Assembly: GCA_027033555.1 (NCBI GenBank)
Contig: JALVLE010000332.1
Location: forward strand, 1 to 8,209
Reading direction: 5' to 3'
Length of the DNA stretch: 8,209 nucleotides
Source of the DNA: Caldifarciminota bacterium
Lineage (GTDB): Bacteria; Hydrothermota; Hydrothermia; UBA1063; CAJXJZ01
This document shows positions 1 to 7,080 of this stretch, in pieces. Position numbers and translations under genes: made by a program. The notes beneath the pieces were generated by a model that saw nothing but the letters and a program-made list of their open reading frames with translations, ran no database searches and was not told the DNA's origin. The stretch's first letter is position 1, and each line of letters begins with the position of its first letter.

Positions 1-4
1 TTTG

Positions 5-48
5 TACTTCAACCCCCCGGGGTTTTTGCACTACTGGAGGTTGAAGTA
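5..48. repeat. Inverted repeat with GC-rich palindromic centre
   Basis: The 10-base arm TACTTCAACC (5-14) is matched perfectly by its reverse complement GGTTGAAGTA (39-48). Inside lies the palindrome CCCCGGGG (15-22), followed by five T (23-27). It could be an operator, the end of a mobile or integrated element, or a terminator for a gene left of the window. No transposase is visible nearby, so its role is undetermined. The perfect arms are directly visible; any function is inference. Confidence 0.4.
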
Positions 49-82
49 AATTTTAGAAGGGGCAGTCACGGTGCGAATTTTT

Positions 83-111
83 TTGTATCACCAAATTCAA
101 TACTTTATTAT
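83..111 (+). promoter_or_regulatory. Possible sigma-70-type promoter
   Basis: TTGTAT (83-88) and TATTAT (106-111) are separated by 17 bases, the ideal spacing for a sigma-70-like promoter. A transcript would begin near base 118, only a few bases before the ATG at 121, so translation from that ATG would be nearly leaderless. The surrounding DNA is very AT-rich, so a chance match is quite possible. Confidence 0.25.
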
Positions 112-120
112 AAAAAGAAG

Positions 121-537
121 ATGAAGATTCAAACGGTTGTTACATACATACTAATAGCAATAGTTATAATTTTGGTTTTGCCTAATGCCCTCGTGCTATT
201 GTTTGTCGGTTTGATTGAGTTGTTTTTTTCTGTTTGCATTCTTCTCCCTTTTATTAGCTGGCTTCAAGTTTTTTATTGACTGGCTGGAGCTTGCTATTCA
301 CGGGAAGTTTGGGTATGAATATCTGGTTTATTCTTTTGTATCCTTTTTCCTGTCGTATATGTTTAAGTACGTGGCTGCTAAAATTGATCGTGAATTTTCA
401 CGCTTGGAAAAAGCTGATTATAAGCCTTTTTAATTTTTCTGTTAACGCCCCATGAGTATTTTAAAGAGGGATTAGATGAAGATGAGGATGAATACGGAGA
501 TTCTGGCAATGACCTGTCAGATTTTGATGATGATTAG
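121..537 (+). pseudogene. Disrupted small membrane-protein gene with acidic tail (frameshifted)
   Basis: Three overlapping reading segments look like parts of one gene. The first (121-279, ATG start) encodes a very hydrophobic segment, MKIQTVVTYILIAIVII and onward. The second (215-433) encodes two further membrane helices. The third (424-537) has no usable start codon and encodes a strongly acidic tail, with DEDEDEYGDSGND and a final DFDDD before TAG at 535. Dropping one T from the seven-T run at 223-229 joins segments one and two. Adding one T to the five-T run at 427-431 joins two and three. The restored product would be about 138 residues, with about three membrane helices and an acidic cytosolic or periplasmic end. 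The two shifts are opposite in sign. Decay, assembly error in homopolymers, or transcriptional slippage could explain them. I do not recognise the family. Confidence 0.4.
215..433 (+). CDS. Hypothetical small membrane protein (72 residues, possibly a gene fragment)
   Basis: This is the longest uninterrupted frame in the first 600 bases. It begins with TTG and has no convincing SD upstream. The product has two hydrophobic stretches, roughly residues 3-25 (FFLFAFFSLLLAGFKFF) and 37-55 (YLVYSFVSFFLSYMF), followed by a charged end with KIDREFSRLEK. Taken alone it would be a two-helix membrane protein. The weak start, together with the hydrophobic frame just upstream and the acidic frame just downstream, makes it more likely to be the middle of the disrupted gene at 121-537. 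No family is recognised. Confidence 0.35.
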   Translation: MSCFFLFAFFSLLLAGFKFFIDWLELAIHGKFGYEYLVYSFVSFFLSYMFKYVAAKIDREFSRLEKADYKPF

Positions 538-565
538 AGCATTAAAAATGATTTGCGTTTATTTT

Positions 566-592
566 TTGGATTCATGGAGTCTCGCTTATAAT
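566..592 (+). promoter_or_regulatory. Probable promoter of the GH57/HD-GYP operon
   Basis: A perfect -10 hexamer TATAAT lies at 587-592, with a weak -35-like TTGGAT at 566-571 (15-base spacer). Transcription would start near 599, giving a leader of about 25 bases that includes the SD of the GH57 gene. The -10 match and its position are directly visible; promoter function is inferred. Confidence 0.45.
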
Positions 593-612
593 AACCTTAA
601 CAACTAAAAATA

Positions 613-620
613 AGGGAGGT
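613..620 (+). promoter_or_regulatory. Shine-Dalgarno site of the GH57 gene
   Basis: AGGGAGGT lies four bases before the ATG at 625. A second ATG at 621 abuts the site directly and opens a frame that stops after 13 codons. There is no in-frame start just upstream of 625. The SD therefore fixes 625 as the start. Confidence 0.7.
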
Positions 621-624
621 ATGT

Positions 625-3600
625 ATGTTTGGTGTGTTTATTTTCCTTTTATCCCTTGTTAAAGTGAGCGGTAATGAGGTGGTCTTTACATTTCACACAG
701 AGGGTGCCAATGCTGTGTATGTGGCAGGTACTTTTAATAATTGGAATCCAAAGGACCCGGCATGGCTCATGAAAAAGGTTGATGATACAACCTGGACGTT
801 GAAAAAGGAATTGAAACCTGGAAAGTATGCCTATAAGTTTGTTGTAAATGGTACACAGTGGCTACAGGACAGAGATAATCCCTTAAAAGAACCCGACGGA
901 TTTGGGGGTTTTAACTCTGTTGTGATAGTGGGTGCTAAAGGAGCTCGTCCACCTTATTTTGACAAGGACGGCGTTGTTTTTACTTATGTAAATGATAATG
1001 CAAACAGCGTGTATCTTGCCGGTACATTTAATAACTGGGACCCAAAGAGTCTTCCAATGAAAAAGGAAAATGGAGTATGGAGGGTAAAGGTAAAACTTGC
1101 CCCGGGTTATTATCAGTACAAGTTTGTGGTTAATGGTTCCGAGTGGGTAAGTGACCCTCTTAATCCTGCAAAGGTTGATGATGGATATGGAGGTTTTAAT
1201 TCGTCTTTCAGGCTCACAGACGATGGTAAGGTGCTTTATGAGACACCGGCAACAGGGGAAAGTAAAGAACCTGTTATGGGAGAACTTAAAAAACTCGGGA
1301 CTCCGTTATATCTTGCTATTGTCTGGCATCAGCACCAGCCAAGATATTATCAGGACTTAAAAACAGGTGAATACTTCGCTCCATGGGTAAGATTACACGG
1401 GATTAAAGACTATTACGATATGGCTGCTATTCTTGAAAAATATCCAAATGTGCACGTGACCATTAATCTTACCCCCGTTCTTTTGATGCAGCTTGAGAAT
1501 GAAATTAAGATGTACGAAGAAGGTAAGTCACCTGATGTTGAGGTGAGAATGACCCTGAAGAATGCAGATAGCCTGACAGTTGAAGATAAAAAGCACCTGC
1601 TTGCCAATTTCTTTTCTGCAAACTGGGACAATATGATTGATATATGGCCAAGATACAGGGAACTGAGGCTCAAGAGGGTGATGAATGCTGATGGAAGTAT
1701 AAACTTTGAGGCAACAATGCAGCGTTATACCACACAGGATTACAGAGACTTACAGATGTGGTTTAACCTTGCGTGGTTTGACCCGGATTTTCAGGAAGGC
1801 GATGTGAAATTGCCCACCGGGAAAGTGGTCTCTGTGAAAAAATACATAGAGAAGGGAAGGAATTTTACGGAAAAAGAGAAAAAAGAGGTAATGGATATAG
1901 AGTTTGAGATTTTAAAGGCAATAATCCCTGAACATAAGAAATTACAGGATAGAGGACAGATTGAGGTTATTACCACGCCCTATTATCATCCCATTTTGCC
2001 TCTTATTTACGATACAGACCTTGCAAAAGAAGCGATGCCCAGTACACCTCTTCCTCCAAGATTTTCCTGGCCGCAGGATGCTATGTGGCATCTTAAGAAG
2101 GCTGTGTGGAAATATAAAAGCATATTCGGCAGGGCACCTCTTGGTATGTGGCCTGCTGAAGGCTCTGTTGCAGAGGCAATTGTTCCTTTGGTACACGATG
2201 CAGGGTTTAAATGGATGGCATCGGATGTTGGAGTACTCTCAAGAAGTCTTAATAAGGGACTTCTTTCTGCGGATGATATGTACAGACCTTATGTTGTGGG
2301 GAAGCAGGATAAAACCGTTTATATGGTATTCAGGGATACTGACCTCTCAGACCGTATAGGTTTCAGGTACAGGTCTCTGTCTGGCATGGCAGCTGCCAAT
2401 GATTTTGTTAAGACGCTTTACGAGATTCACAAAAAGTTTGCAAATGACCCAGAGCCGCATCTTGTAACGGTGATTCTTGATGGTGAAAATGCCTGGGAGT
2501 GGTATAAGAGGGATGGAAAGGCGTTTTTCCATGCACTTTATTCCCAGCTTAATAACTCCGACTGGCTTATTACAACCACTGTTAAGGATTTTCTTGATAA
2601 ATATCCTCCCAAAAGGCATATTAAACACCTCTTTGCAGGTTCATGGATAAATGCTGATTTCTCTACCTGGATTGGTGAACCGGAAGAGAACCTTGCATGG
2701 GATTATCTCGGCCGTGTGAGGAAATGGTTTGAAAATGAGAAAAAGAGTGGGAAGCACGATGAGAAAACTTTGAAAAGAGCCTTTATGGAACTTGCATCGG
2801 CAGAGGGTTCTGACTGGTTCTGGTTCTTTGGCAATGACCAGAATGCACCGGGCGGAGACAGGTGGACAGATATTATGTTCAGAAGAACGCTCAAGAATGT
2901 TTACGAAATACTTGGAAAACCTCATCCTGCATTTTTAGATTCAACAATACTAAATACCACCTATACAGGCACAACTCAGGGTGGCGGTATAATGGCAAAA
3001 AGCAGTATTTCCCTCGCTGGTGCAAAGCTATATTTCAAGGAGAAAGACAAAAAAGGAGACGATTACGGGGACGGTAATTATAAATATCCTCAGAATGGGG
3101 TTTTTGAAAAGGGCGTCTTTGATTTGCTTGGCCTTGAAGTGTACAAGGATGCAAAGGGAAGGTATATTTTGAAATTTAAAATGGCTAAACTTGGCAACCC
3201 CTGGAATGCTCCTTATGGTTTTTCTTTCCCATTTATTCACTTCTACATAATGTCAAAAGAGGGGAGTAAAAAGCCATTTTATGACAACGTCCGGGTGGTT
3301 TTTGATAGACCGTATAAGTATGCAATTCTTATAAGTGGCTGGCCCGACCACAGTGGAATTTACGATTATACTGGAAAAAAGATTCATGATATTGAAGTTT
3401 CTGTTGACAAAAAGGATAATGCAATTCTTGTGGCGTTCCCAGAAAGTGTTGTGGGTGAGATAGAAGGTGGTTATGTACTCGTTTTCTCGTATGATGGATA
3501 TGGGAAAAATGGAATACGGAAGATTACAAAAAATGGTGGAGAGTGGGAGATTGGAGGGGGGTCAGATAAAGCTCCTCCTGTGCTTGATATTCTTGATCCC

Positions 3601-3681
3601 TATGGTAAACAAAAGGCATGGCTATCAGTGTGGAGAGAAGGTAAAACACCAGAATTAAGGGCTTTCTGGATTCACAGGTAG
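625..3681 (+). CDS. Secreted GH57 amylopullulanase-type alpha-glucan hydrolase with tandem CBM48 modules
   Basis: Predicted to hydrolyse starch or glycogen-like alpha-glucans (alpha-1,4 and perhaps alpha-1,6 bonds) outside the cytoplasm. Residues 1-16 form a short hydrophobic signal-like segment, although no Lys/Arg precedes its core. Two AMPK/CBM48-type glycogen-binding modules follow at about 18-103 (AVYVAGTFNNW) and 114-198 (SVYLAGTFNNW). The GH57 catalytic part spans about 228-770: HQHQP at 235-239; a region around G444-E447; GMWPAEGSV at 507-515 with the expected nucleophile E512; ILDGENAWEWY at 617-627 with the expected acid/base D619; and AGSWINADFSTWIG at 671-684. All the expected catalytic motifs are intact. 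Residues about 775-1010 (DDYGDGNYKYP at 812-822, GNPW at 857-860) resemble the glucodextranase-type C-terminal module found in archaeal amylopullulanases. Substrate specificity cannot be read from the sequence. A strong SD at 613-620 fixes the start, and the HD-GYP gene follows after four bases. Confidence 0.92.
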   Translation: MFGVFIFLLSLVKVSGNEVVFTFHTEGANAVYVAGTFNNWNPKDPAWLMKKVDDTTWTLKKELKPGKYAYKFVVNGTQWLQDRDNPLKEPDGFGGFNSVVIVGAKGARPPYFDKDGVVFTYVNDNANSVYLAGTFNNWDPKSLPMKKENGVWRVKVKLAPGYYQYKFVVNGSEWVSDPLNPAKVDDGYGGFNSSFRLTDDGKVLYETPATGESKEPVMGELKKLGTPLYLAIVWHQHQPRYYQDLKTGEYFAPWVRLHGIKDYYDMAAILEKYPNVHVTINLTPVLLMQLENEIKMYEEGKSPDVEVRMTLKNADSLTVEDKKHLLANFFSANWDNMIDIWPRYRELRLKRVMNADGSINFEATMQRYTTQDYRDLQMWFNLAWFDPDFQEGDVKLPTGKVVSVKKYIEKGRNFTEKEKKEVMDIEFEILKAIIPEHKKLQDRGQIEVITTPYYHPILPLIYDTDLAKEAMPSTPLPPRFSWPQDAMWHLKKAVWKYKSIFGRAPLGMWPAEGSVAEAIVPLVHDAGFKWMASDVGVLSRSLNKGLLSADDMYRPYVVGKQDKTVYMVFRDTDLSDRIGFRYRSLSGMAAANDFVKTLYEIHKKFANDPEPHLVTVILDGENAWEWYKRDGKAFFHALYSQLNNSDWLITTTVKDFLDKYPPKRHIKHLFAGSWINADFSTWIGEPEENLAWDYLGRVRKWFENEKKSGKHDEKTLKRAFMELASAEGSDWFWFFGNDQNAPGGDRWTDIMFRRTLKNVYEILGKPHPAFLDSTILNTTYTGTTQGGGIMAKSSISLAGAKLYFKEKDKKGDDYGDGNYKYPQNGVFEKGVFDLLGLEVYKDAKGRYILKFKMAKLGNPWNAPYGFSFPFIHFYIMSKEGSKKPFYDNVRVVFDRPYKYAILISGWPDHSGIYDYTGKKIHDIEVSVDKKDNAILVAFPESVVGEIEGGYVLVFSYDGYGKNGIRKITKNGGEWEIGGGSDKAPPVLDILDPYGKQKAWLSVWREGKTPELRAFWIHR
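676..1218 (+). repeat. Tandem duplicated carbohydrate-binding module inside the GH57 gene
   Basis: Two adjacent copies of about 85 codons (676-933 and 964-1218) share blocks in the same order: AGTFNNW followed by N/D and P; PGxYxYKFVVNG; a W followed by a D-x-x-NP motif; then GxGGFNS. The similarity extends to DNA in places, as in the GGTAC-A/T-TTTAATAA core. Both copies belong to the AMPK/CBM48 type that binds alpha-glucans, and both keep the aromatic residues expected to stack on sugar rings. The copies have clearly diverged, so the duplication is not recent. Confidence 0.85.
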
Positions 3682-3685
3682 GTGG

Positions 3686-5200
3686 ATGATGGATAGGTTT
3701 TTGAAGGAATTACAAAAAACAGAAGACCTTTTGATAATGACCAATGAGGAGCTTTATAGGTTCGCGAAGCAAATGGACGAATTTATAGGGTATATCAAGG
3801 CACTGCATACTCCCCTTAAGAATCATGTTAAATTTGCAAGAGAGCTTTTAAGATTGGGGTTAAGTGTGGATGCAGCTATTCTCTACAGGGAACTGGCAAG
3901 AGCGCACAGAGAAACAGGCTCGGAAAGGGACTATTTGAGAAGCCTTTATATGTATTATGAAATCCTTTTGATGACTCTCTATATTCCAACTGTATATGAG
4001 GAGCTTTTGAAAAATGCAAAGGAGTATGAGCAAACAGTATTCGGACCTCTTTTCCATTATCTTTCTGGGTTTACTCAACATTTTCATTTGTTTGAATATG
4101 AGAAGGCGTACGAAACCTATTCGCATGCATTAGAGCTATTGGACAAGATAAAACCAAAGGAGTTTAACCGTTATGATGTTGTTAAATACAGAGACCTGAA
4201 ACTACTTCTTTTATCAAACATGACTGATACACTTCTCAGAGCGATATTCAAAGGGGGGAAAAACGAGGAGTATATAAATAGAATAAAGGCGCATCTTGAA
4301 GAGTTAAAAAAGATAGAAACAGATATGCTCTTTTTGAAAATAAACGAAGTAGAGTTTAATCTCGCAACAGAGAACATTCAAGAGGCAGCAAAGATACTGA
4401 TGGATATTGATGCGAAAATAATGCACGATAAAACAAAAAGGCATATGTTGCCTTTACTTTATCGGACATGGGCTCTTTTTTCATGGAGAAGACAGGATAC
4501 AGAGGGGGCTGTAAATTATTTTAAAAGGGCATTGCGCGAGGCTATCCAGTTACAGGATGAGATGAGGCAAAAGGAAATTATTGATACAATTGTACTTGTT
4601 CTTTCAATGGATACCCCTTATATAAACCTTTTTTCCAAAGAGGGAAAAGAACTTTTGCTTTATCTTCTTTCTACCCTCCTTGCAAAGGACTGGTATCTGG
4701 GAGAGGATCACTCTAAAAAGGTAGCGGAGTATTCTAAAAAGGTGGCAGAGGCATATGAGTTTCTGGGAGGTGTGAGTATAAACAAGGGTAAAATATATCT
4801 TGCAGGCCTTTTGCATGATACGGGTAAGTTATATATTCCATGGTACATTCTGAATAAACCTATAAAACCCATTGACCTTGAATGGGAAAGCATGAAGTAT
4901 CATCCAACCTATGGCGCAATTATAATGAGGAAAATGGGTATGCCGGAGTTTGCCAGGTATGTGGAAGAGCATCATGAGAGGATTGATGGAAGTGGATATC
5001 CTTATGGTATTAAAAAACCTCATATAATCTCCCAGATTATTGGAATTGTGGACGATTTTGCGGCAGCCACTTCCCTTACAAGGAAATATGAGAAGCCTCT
5101 CACAAAGGAGGAGGCTCTTGAAGAGTTTGAAAAACAGAAAGGGATTAAATTTGATGCAGGTGTGGTAGATGCTCTCAAGTTTGCCATGACAAACCTTTAG
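3686..5200 (+). CDS. Helical-repeat (TPR-like) HD-GYP cyclic-di-GMP phosphodiesterase
   Basis: Residues about 335-500 form a complete HD-GYP domain: H342 in DHSKK; H377-D378 in LLHDTGK; H406 in MKYHP; H429-H430 in EEHHERIDGSGYP, with GYP at 437-439; and D456-D457 in GIVDDFAAAT. Members with these residues are metal-dependent phosphodiesterases that hydrolyse cyclic di-GMP. Residues about 1-320 are helical with TPR-like pairs (for example around 62-95, 136-153, 220-241 and 257-290), probably a protein-binding or sensing part; no receiver, PAS or membrane segment is seen. The protein should be cytosolic. The gene starts four bases after the GH57 stop, so translational coupling is likely. The exact start is uncertain: GTG 3683, ATG 3686 and ATG 3689 are all in frame. 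AGGTGG at 3680-3685 sits too close to the first ATG and slightly favours the second. The end overlaps the convergent membrane-protein gene. Confidence 0.9.
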   Translation: MMDRFLKELQKTEDLLIMTNEELYRFAKQMDEFIGYIKALHTPLKNHVKFARELLRLGLSVDAAILYRELARAHRETGSERDYLRSLYMYYEILLMTLYIPTVYEELLKNAKEYEQTVFGPLFHYLSGFTQHFHLFEYEKAYETYSHALELLDKIKPKEFNRYDVVKYRDLKLLLLSNMTDTLLRAIFKGGKNEEYINRIKAHLEELKKIETDMLFLKINEVEFNLATENIQEAAKILMDIDAKIMHDKTKRHMLPLLYRTWALFSWRRQDTEGAVNYFKRALREAIQLQDEMRQKEIIDTIVLVLSMDTPYINLFSKEGKELLLYLLSTLLAKDWYLGEDHSKKVAEYSKKVAEAYEFLGGVSINKGKIYLAGLLHDTGKLYIPWYILNKPIKPIDLEWESMKYHPTYGAIIMRKMGMPEFARYVEEHHERIDGSGYPYGIKKPHIISQIIGIVDDFAAATSLTRKYEKPLTKEEALEEFEKQKGIKFDAGVVDALKFAMTNL

Positions 5201-6738
5201 TTTGTGGGCTGAATCATTGAAATAATTGAATCTCCAGAGACTGGAACCTGCAGTCTGTATATCTGCATGGAGTTTGTATTGTCCACAGGTTTTCCTTGAT
5301 ATTTTATCACCACTTTTTTAAATAGTGTATCTCCTTCTTTCACAAAAACATAAAGAAACCGGCTTTTTCTTGCCTTATCTGTAAATTCTGATATAAGGGT
5401 TATGAGATAGTGAGAGTGCCAGGCAGGCTTTCCCAGAGCAGGCAGATAAGATGCCACAGAATTGTAACGTACGAGGCTGTAATAATTATCCTCGTATTTT
5501 GTGTTTACAAAACTTTTAATCATGTCCCATGTTGCCCTGTCTCTTGAGTGTTTTTTATGTGAAAGTGTGATTAATGTAAGACCCAAAAACGGCAAAACCA
5601 CACCAGTGAACCGGTATTTTTTGAAAAGGAAAAAAAGACCAAAAGAGGCAGGAATAATTAATGGTACAATTACCCGTCCCAGATAAAAGCTCTTGACCGG
5701 ATTGAATGGTATATGCATTATACCGAATGCGCTTGAGATTAACCCCAGAATTACAGGGAAGGCGGCTGCCCACAGTGGGATTTTCTCTTTTACTTTCATT
5801 TTCTTTATATAAGGTATTATAGCCAGTAAACCGAGTAACACAACTACAAAAAGCGATTTCCAGGTATTGCGAATTATGTAGTTATCTATGTACAGGCTCT
5901 CAAATCTGTCGGTTACAAGGTTTGAAGTCAGAATTTTGTAATACTGTAATGAGAGGGTTGAGAACATGAGCGCCGAAGAGGTGTATAATTTCTTATCTTT
6001 TAAATTAATTATGACATAGGGGACAAAAGCTGCCACTGCCGGTATGAAATGGGTGGAGAAAGCGCCTGTCCAGAATAGCATTGAGAGGGGTAACGGGTAT
6101 TTGAAAGCAAACACGATGTAAGCAATGGAAGCCAGTGTGGGAAATCCACCCCAGGCAGGGAAATTTGAGGGCCTCACCAGAGTAAATACAACAAGTAAGG
6201 AAATGAACGGGTTTTCCAACCATTCATTGATGGATAGATAGAACAACATAAAAAATATGAATCCGGTTACAATGGTAGCCTTAAGGGCCGATATCCTCAA
6301 AAGAAACATTAAGGAAGTTGCCACGAAATGGAAGCCTATGTTGAATGCACCCAACCCGTTTACGTGAAATGGATAGAATACCGGCGTATAACCTTTTGCA
6401 TGGTAGAGGCTTAATACTGTATAGCTGTGCATAATCGTGTCATTGCCGAAAGATAGTGTGAATGGCAGTGTTATTATGTATCGCAATATTAATGCCAAGA
6501 TTCCCAAAAAGATGATATTTTTCTCTTTATCGTATTTTATAAAGATTACTCCATAGAGACCTATGATGGAGAAAAAGAATACGAGGATATCCATGTGATG
6601 AATGGGTAGCCATCCTATCACTGACCAAAATAGCAGTGAAGTAGCAAAAGAAGTTGAGAATTTTGGTGGAACTTTGAAAATTTTAAGTAAAAGACCACCA
6701 ATACCTATTAAAAAACCGGGTAAAAGGAGTATTGCCAC
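5197..6738 (-). CDS. Polytopic membrane protein, possible GT-C-type glycosyltransferase
   Basis: The 513-residue product has roughly ten hydrophobic segments, starting with AILLLPGFLIGIGGLLL at 2-18 and ending near residue 392, followed by a soluble C-terminal part of about 120 residues (394-513). The loop after the third or fourth helix carries an acidic and histidine pair (GNDTIMH, 98-104) and then YPFHVNGLGAFNIGFH (122-137). This pattern, D-x-x-x-H then YP and G-x-H, is typical of GT-C-fold lipid-sugar-dependent glycosyltransferases and related uncharacterised families, in which the first outer loop holds the catalytic acid. The assignment is by pattern only; a flippase or transporter remains possible. 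The start is GTG at 6738 with no SD next to it; the nearest, GGGAGG (6768-6773), is 29 bases upstream, so the true start may be further up. The gene follows the winged-helix gene after about 80 bases on the same strand, and its stop overlaps that of the HD-GYP gene. Confidence 0.7.
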   Translation of the reverse strand: MAILLLPGFLIGIGGLLLKIFKVPPKFSTSFATSLLFWSVIGWLPIHHMDILVFFFSIIGLYGVIFIKYDKEKNIIFLGILALILRYIITLPFTLSFGNDTIMHSYTVLSLYHAKGYTPVFYPFHVNGLGAFNIGFHFVATSLMFLLRISALKATIVTGFIFFMLFYLSINEWLENPFISLLVVFTLVRPSNFPAWGGFPTLASIAYIVFAFKYPLPLSMLFWTGAFSTHFIPAVAAFVPYVIINLKDKKLYTSSALMFSTLSLQYYKILTSNLVTDRFESLYIDNYIIRNTWKSLFVVVLLGLLAIIPYIKKMKVKEKIPLWAAAFPVILGLISSAFGIMHIPFNPVKSFYLGRVIVPLIIPASFGLFFLFKKYRFTGVVLPFLGLTLITLSHKKHSRDRATWDMIKSFVNTKYEDNYYSLVRYNSVASYLPALGKPAWHSHYLITLISEFTDKARKSRFLYVFVKEGDTLFKKVVIKYQGKPVDNTNSMQIYRLQVPVSGDSIISMIQPTN

Positions 6739-6767
6739 GGAAAATTTAATAAGATAAAATAAAAGAA

Positions 6768-6773
6768 CCTCCC
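6768..6773 (-). promoter_or_regulatory. Unpaired Shine-Dalgarno-like site upstream of the membrane-protein gene
   Basis: On the minus strand GGGAGG is followed by T-rich DNA without ATG, GTG or TTG until GTG at 6738, 29 bases on. The frame of the membrane protein stays open back to TAG at 6775-6777. If translation began just after this site at a rare codon (for example TTA 6760-6762 or ATT 6748-6750), the protein would gain a few hydrophobic residues at its start. It may also be a chance match. Confidence 0.3.
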
Positions 6774-6819
6774 ACTACTTGAATAAGAAAAAACGATAAT
6801 TACCCAAAAGACGCTTTCT

Positions 6820-7059
6820 TTAGGATTGAATCGCCTTTTTTCCTTCTTCGGTGATTACATATTTACCCTTCATCGGACTTTCAACGAGCCCCTTATTCTT
6901 AAGTCCCCTTAATTTTCCTGTTACTTTTGGAGTGGGAAGCCCTGCCTTTTCTGCAATTTCTTTGCATCCAGCAGGCTCTGTAAACTCTTTCAGTGCATTC
7001 AGGATTGCTTTCTGGACCTCATCAAGTCCTTCCTGTTTTTTCTTTTTTCCACAGGGCAT
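6820..7059 (-). CDS. Small winged-helix DNA-binding regulator
   Basis: The 79-residue protein is almost entirely one winged helix-turn-helix domain. Helix one is about 14-26 (EVQKAILNALKEF), helix two about 31-39 (GCKEIAEKA), the recognition helix about 43-57 (TPKVTGKLRGLKNKG), and the wing about 58-70 (LVESPMKGKYVIT). The layout resembles MarR/ArsR-type or archaeal-like small regulators. The N-terminus, MPCGKKKKQE, has Cys3 next to a basic run, and Cys32 opens helix two; a metal or redox role is possible but unproven. The ATG has an excellent SD, GGAGGTG at 7064-7070, four bases away. It is the third gene of the minus-strand group, after the beta-barrel and the Cys peptide, and probably regulates this operon or its neighbours. 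Confidence 0.85.
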   Translation of the reverse strand: MPCGKKKKQEGLDEVQKAILNALKEFTEPAGCKEIAEKAGLPTPKVTGKLRGLKNKGLVESPMKGKYVITEEGKKAIQS

Positions 7060-7080
7060 TTTTCACCTCCTTTTAATATA

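Noticed and set aside
476..607. 43-codon frame with an SD-like AAAGAGGG before its ATG
   Set aside because: Its Met-rich product comes from reading the GAT/GAA-rich acidic run one base out of phase. The acidic frame (475-537) looks more like protein, and no family feature is seen in the alternative.
621..662. ATG at 621 as the start after the SD at 613-620
   Set aside because: It touches the SD directly and its frame stops after 13 codons, whereas ATG 625 opens the 1018-codon gene.
2641..2925. 94-codon minus-strand frame inside the GH57 gene, with others like it across the same gene
   Set aside because: The opposite strand encodes conserved GH57 motifs with no break, and the antisense product has no recognisable pattern.
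6739..6819. Possible terminator (AAAG-CGT-CTTTT on the minus strand) or promoter between the winged-helix and membrane-protein genes
   Set aside because: The stem is only four pairs, with no GC-rich core or adjoining U run, and the -35/-10 candidates match poorly. I cannot support either.
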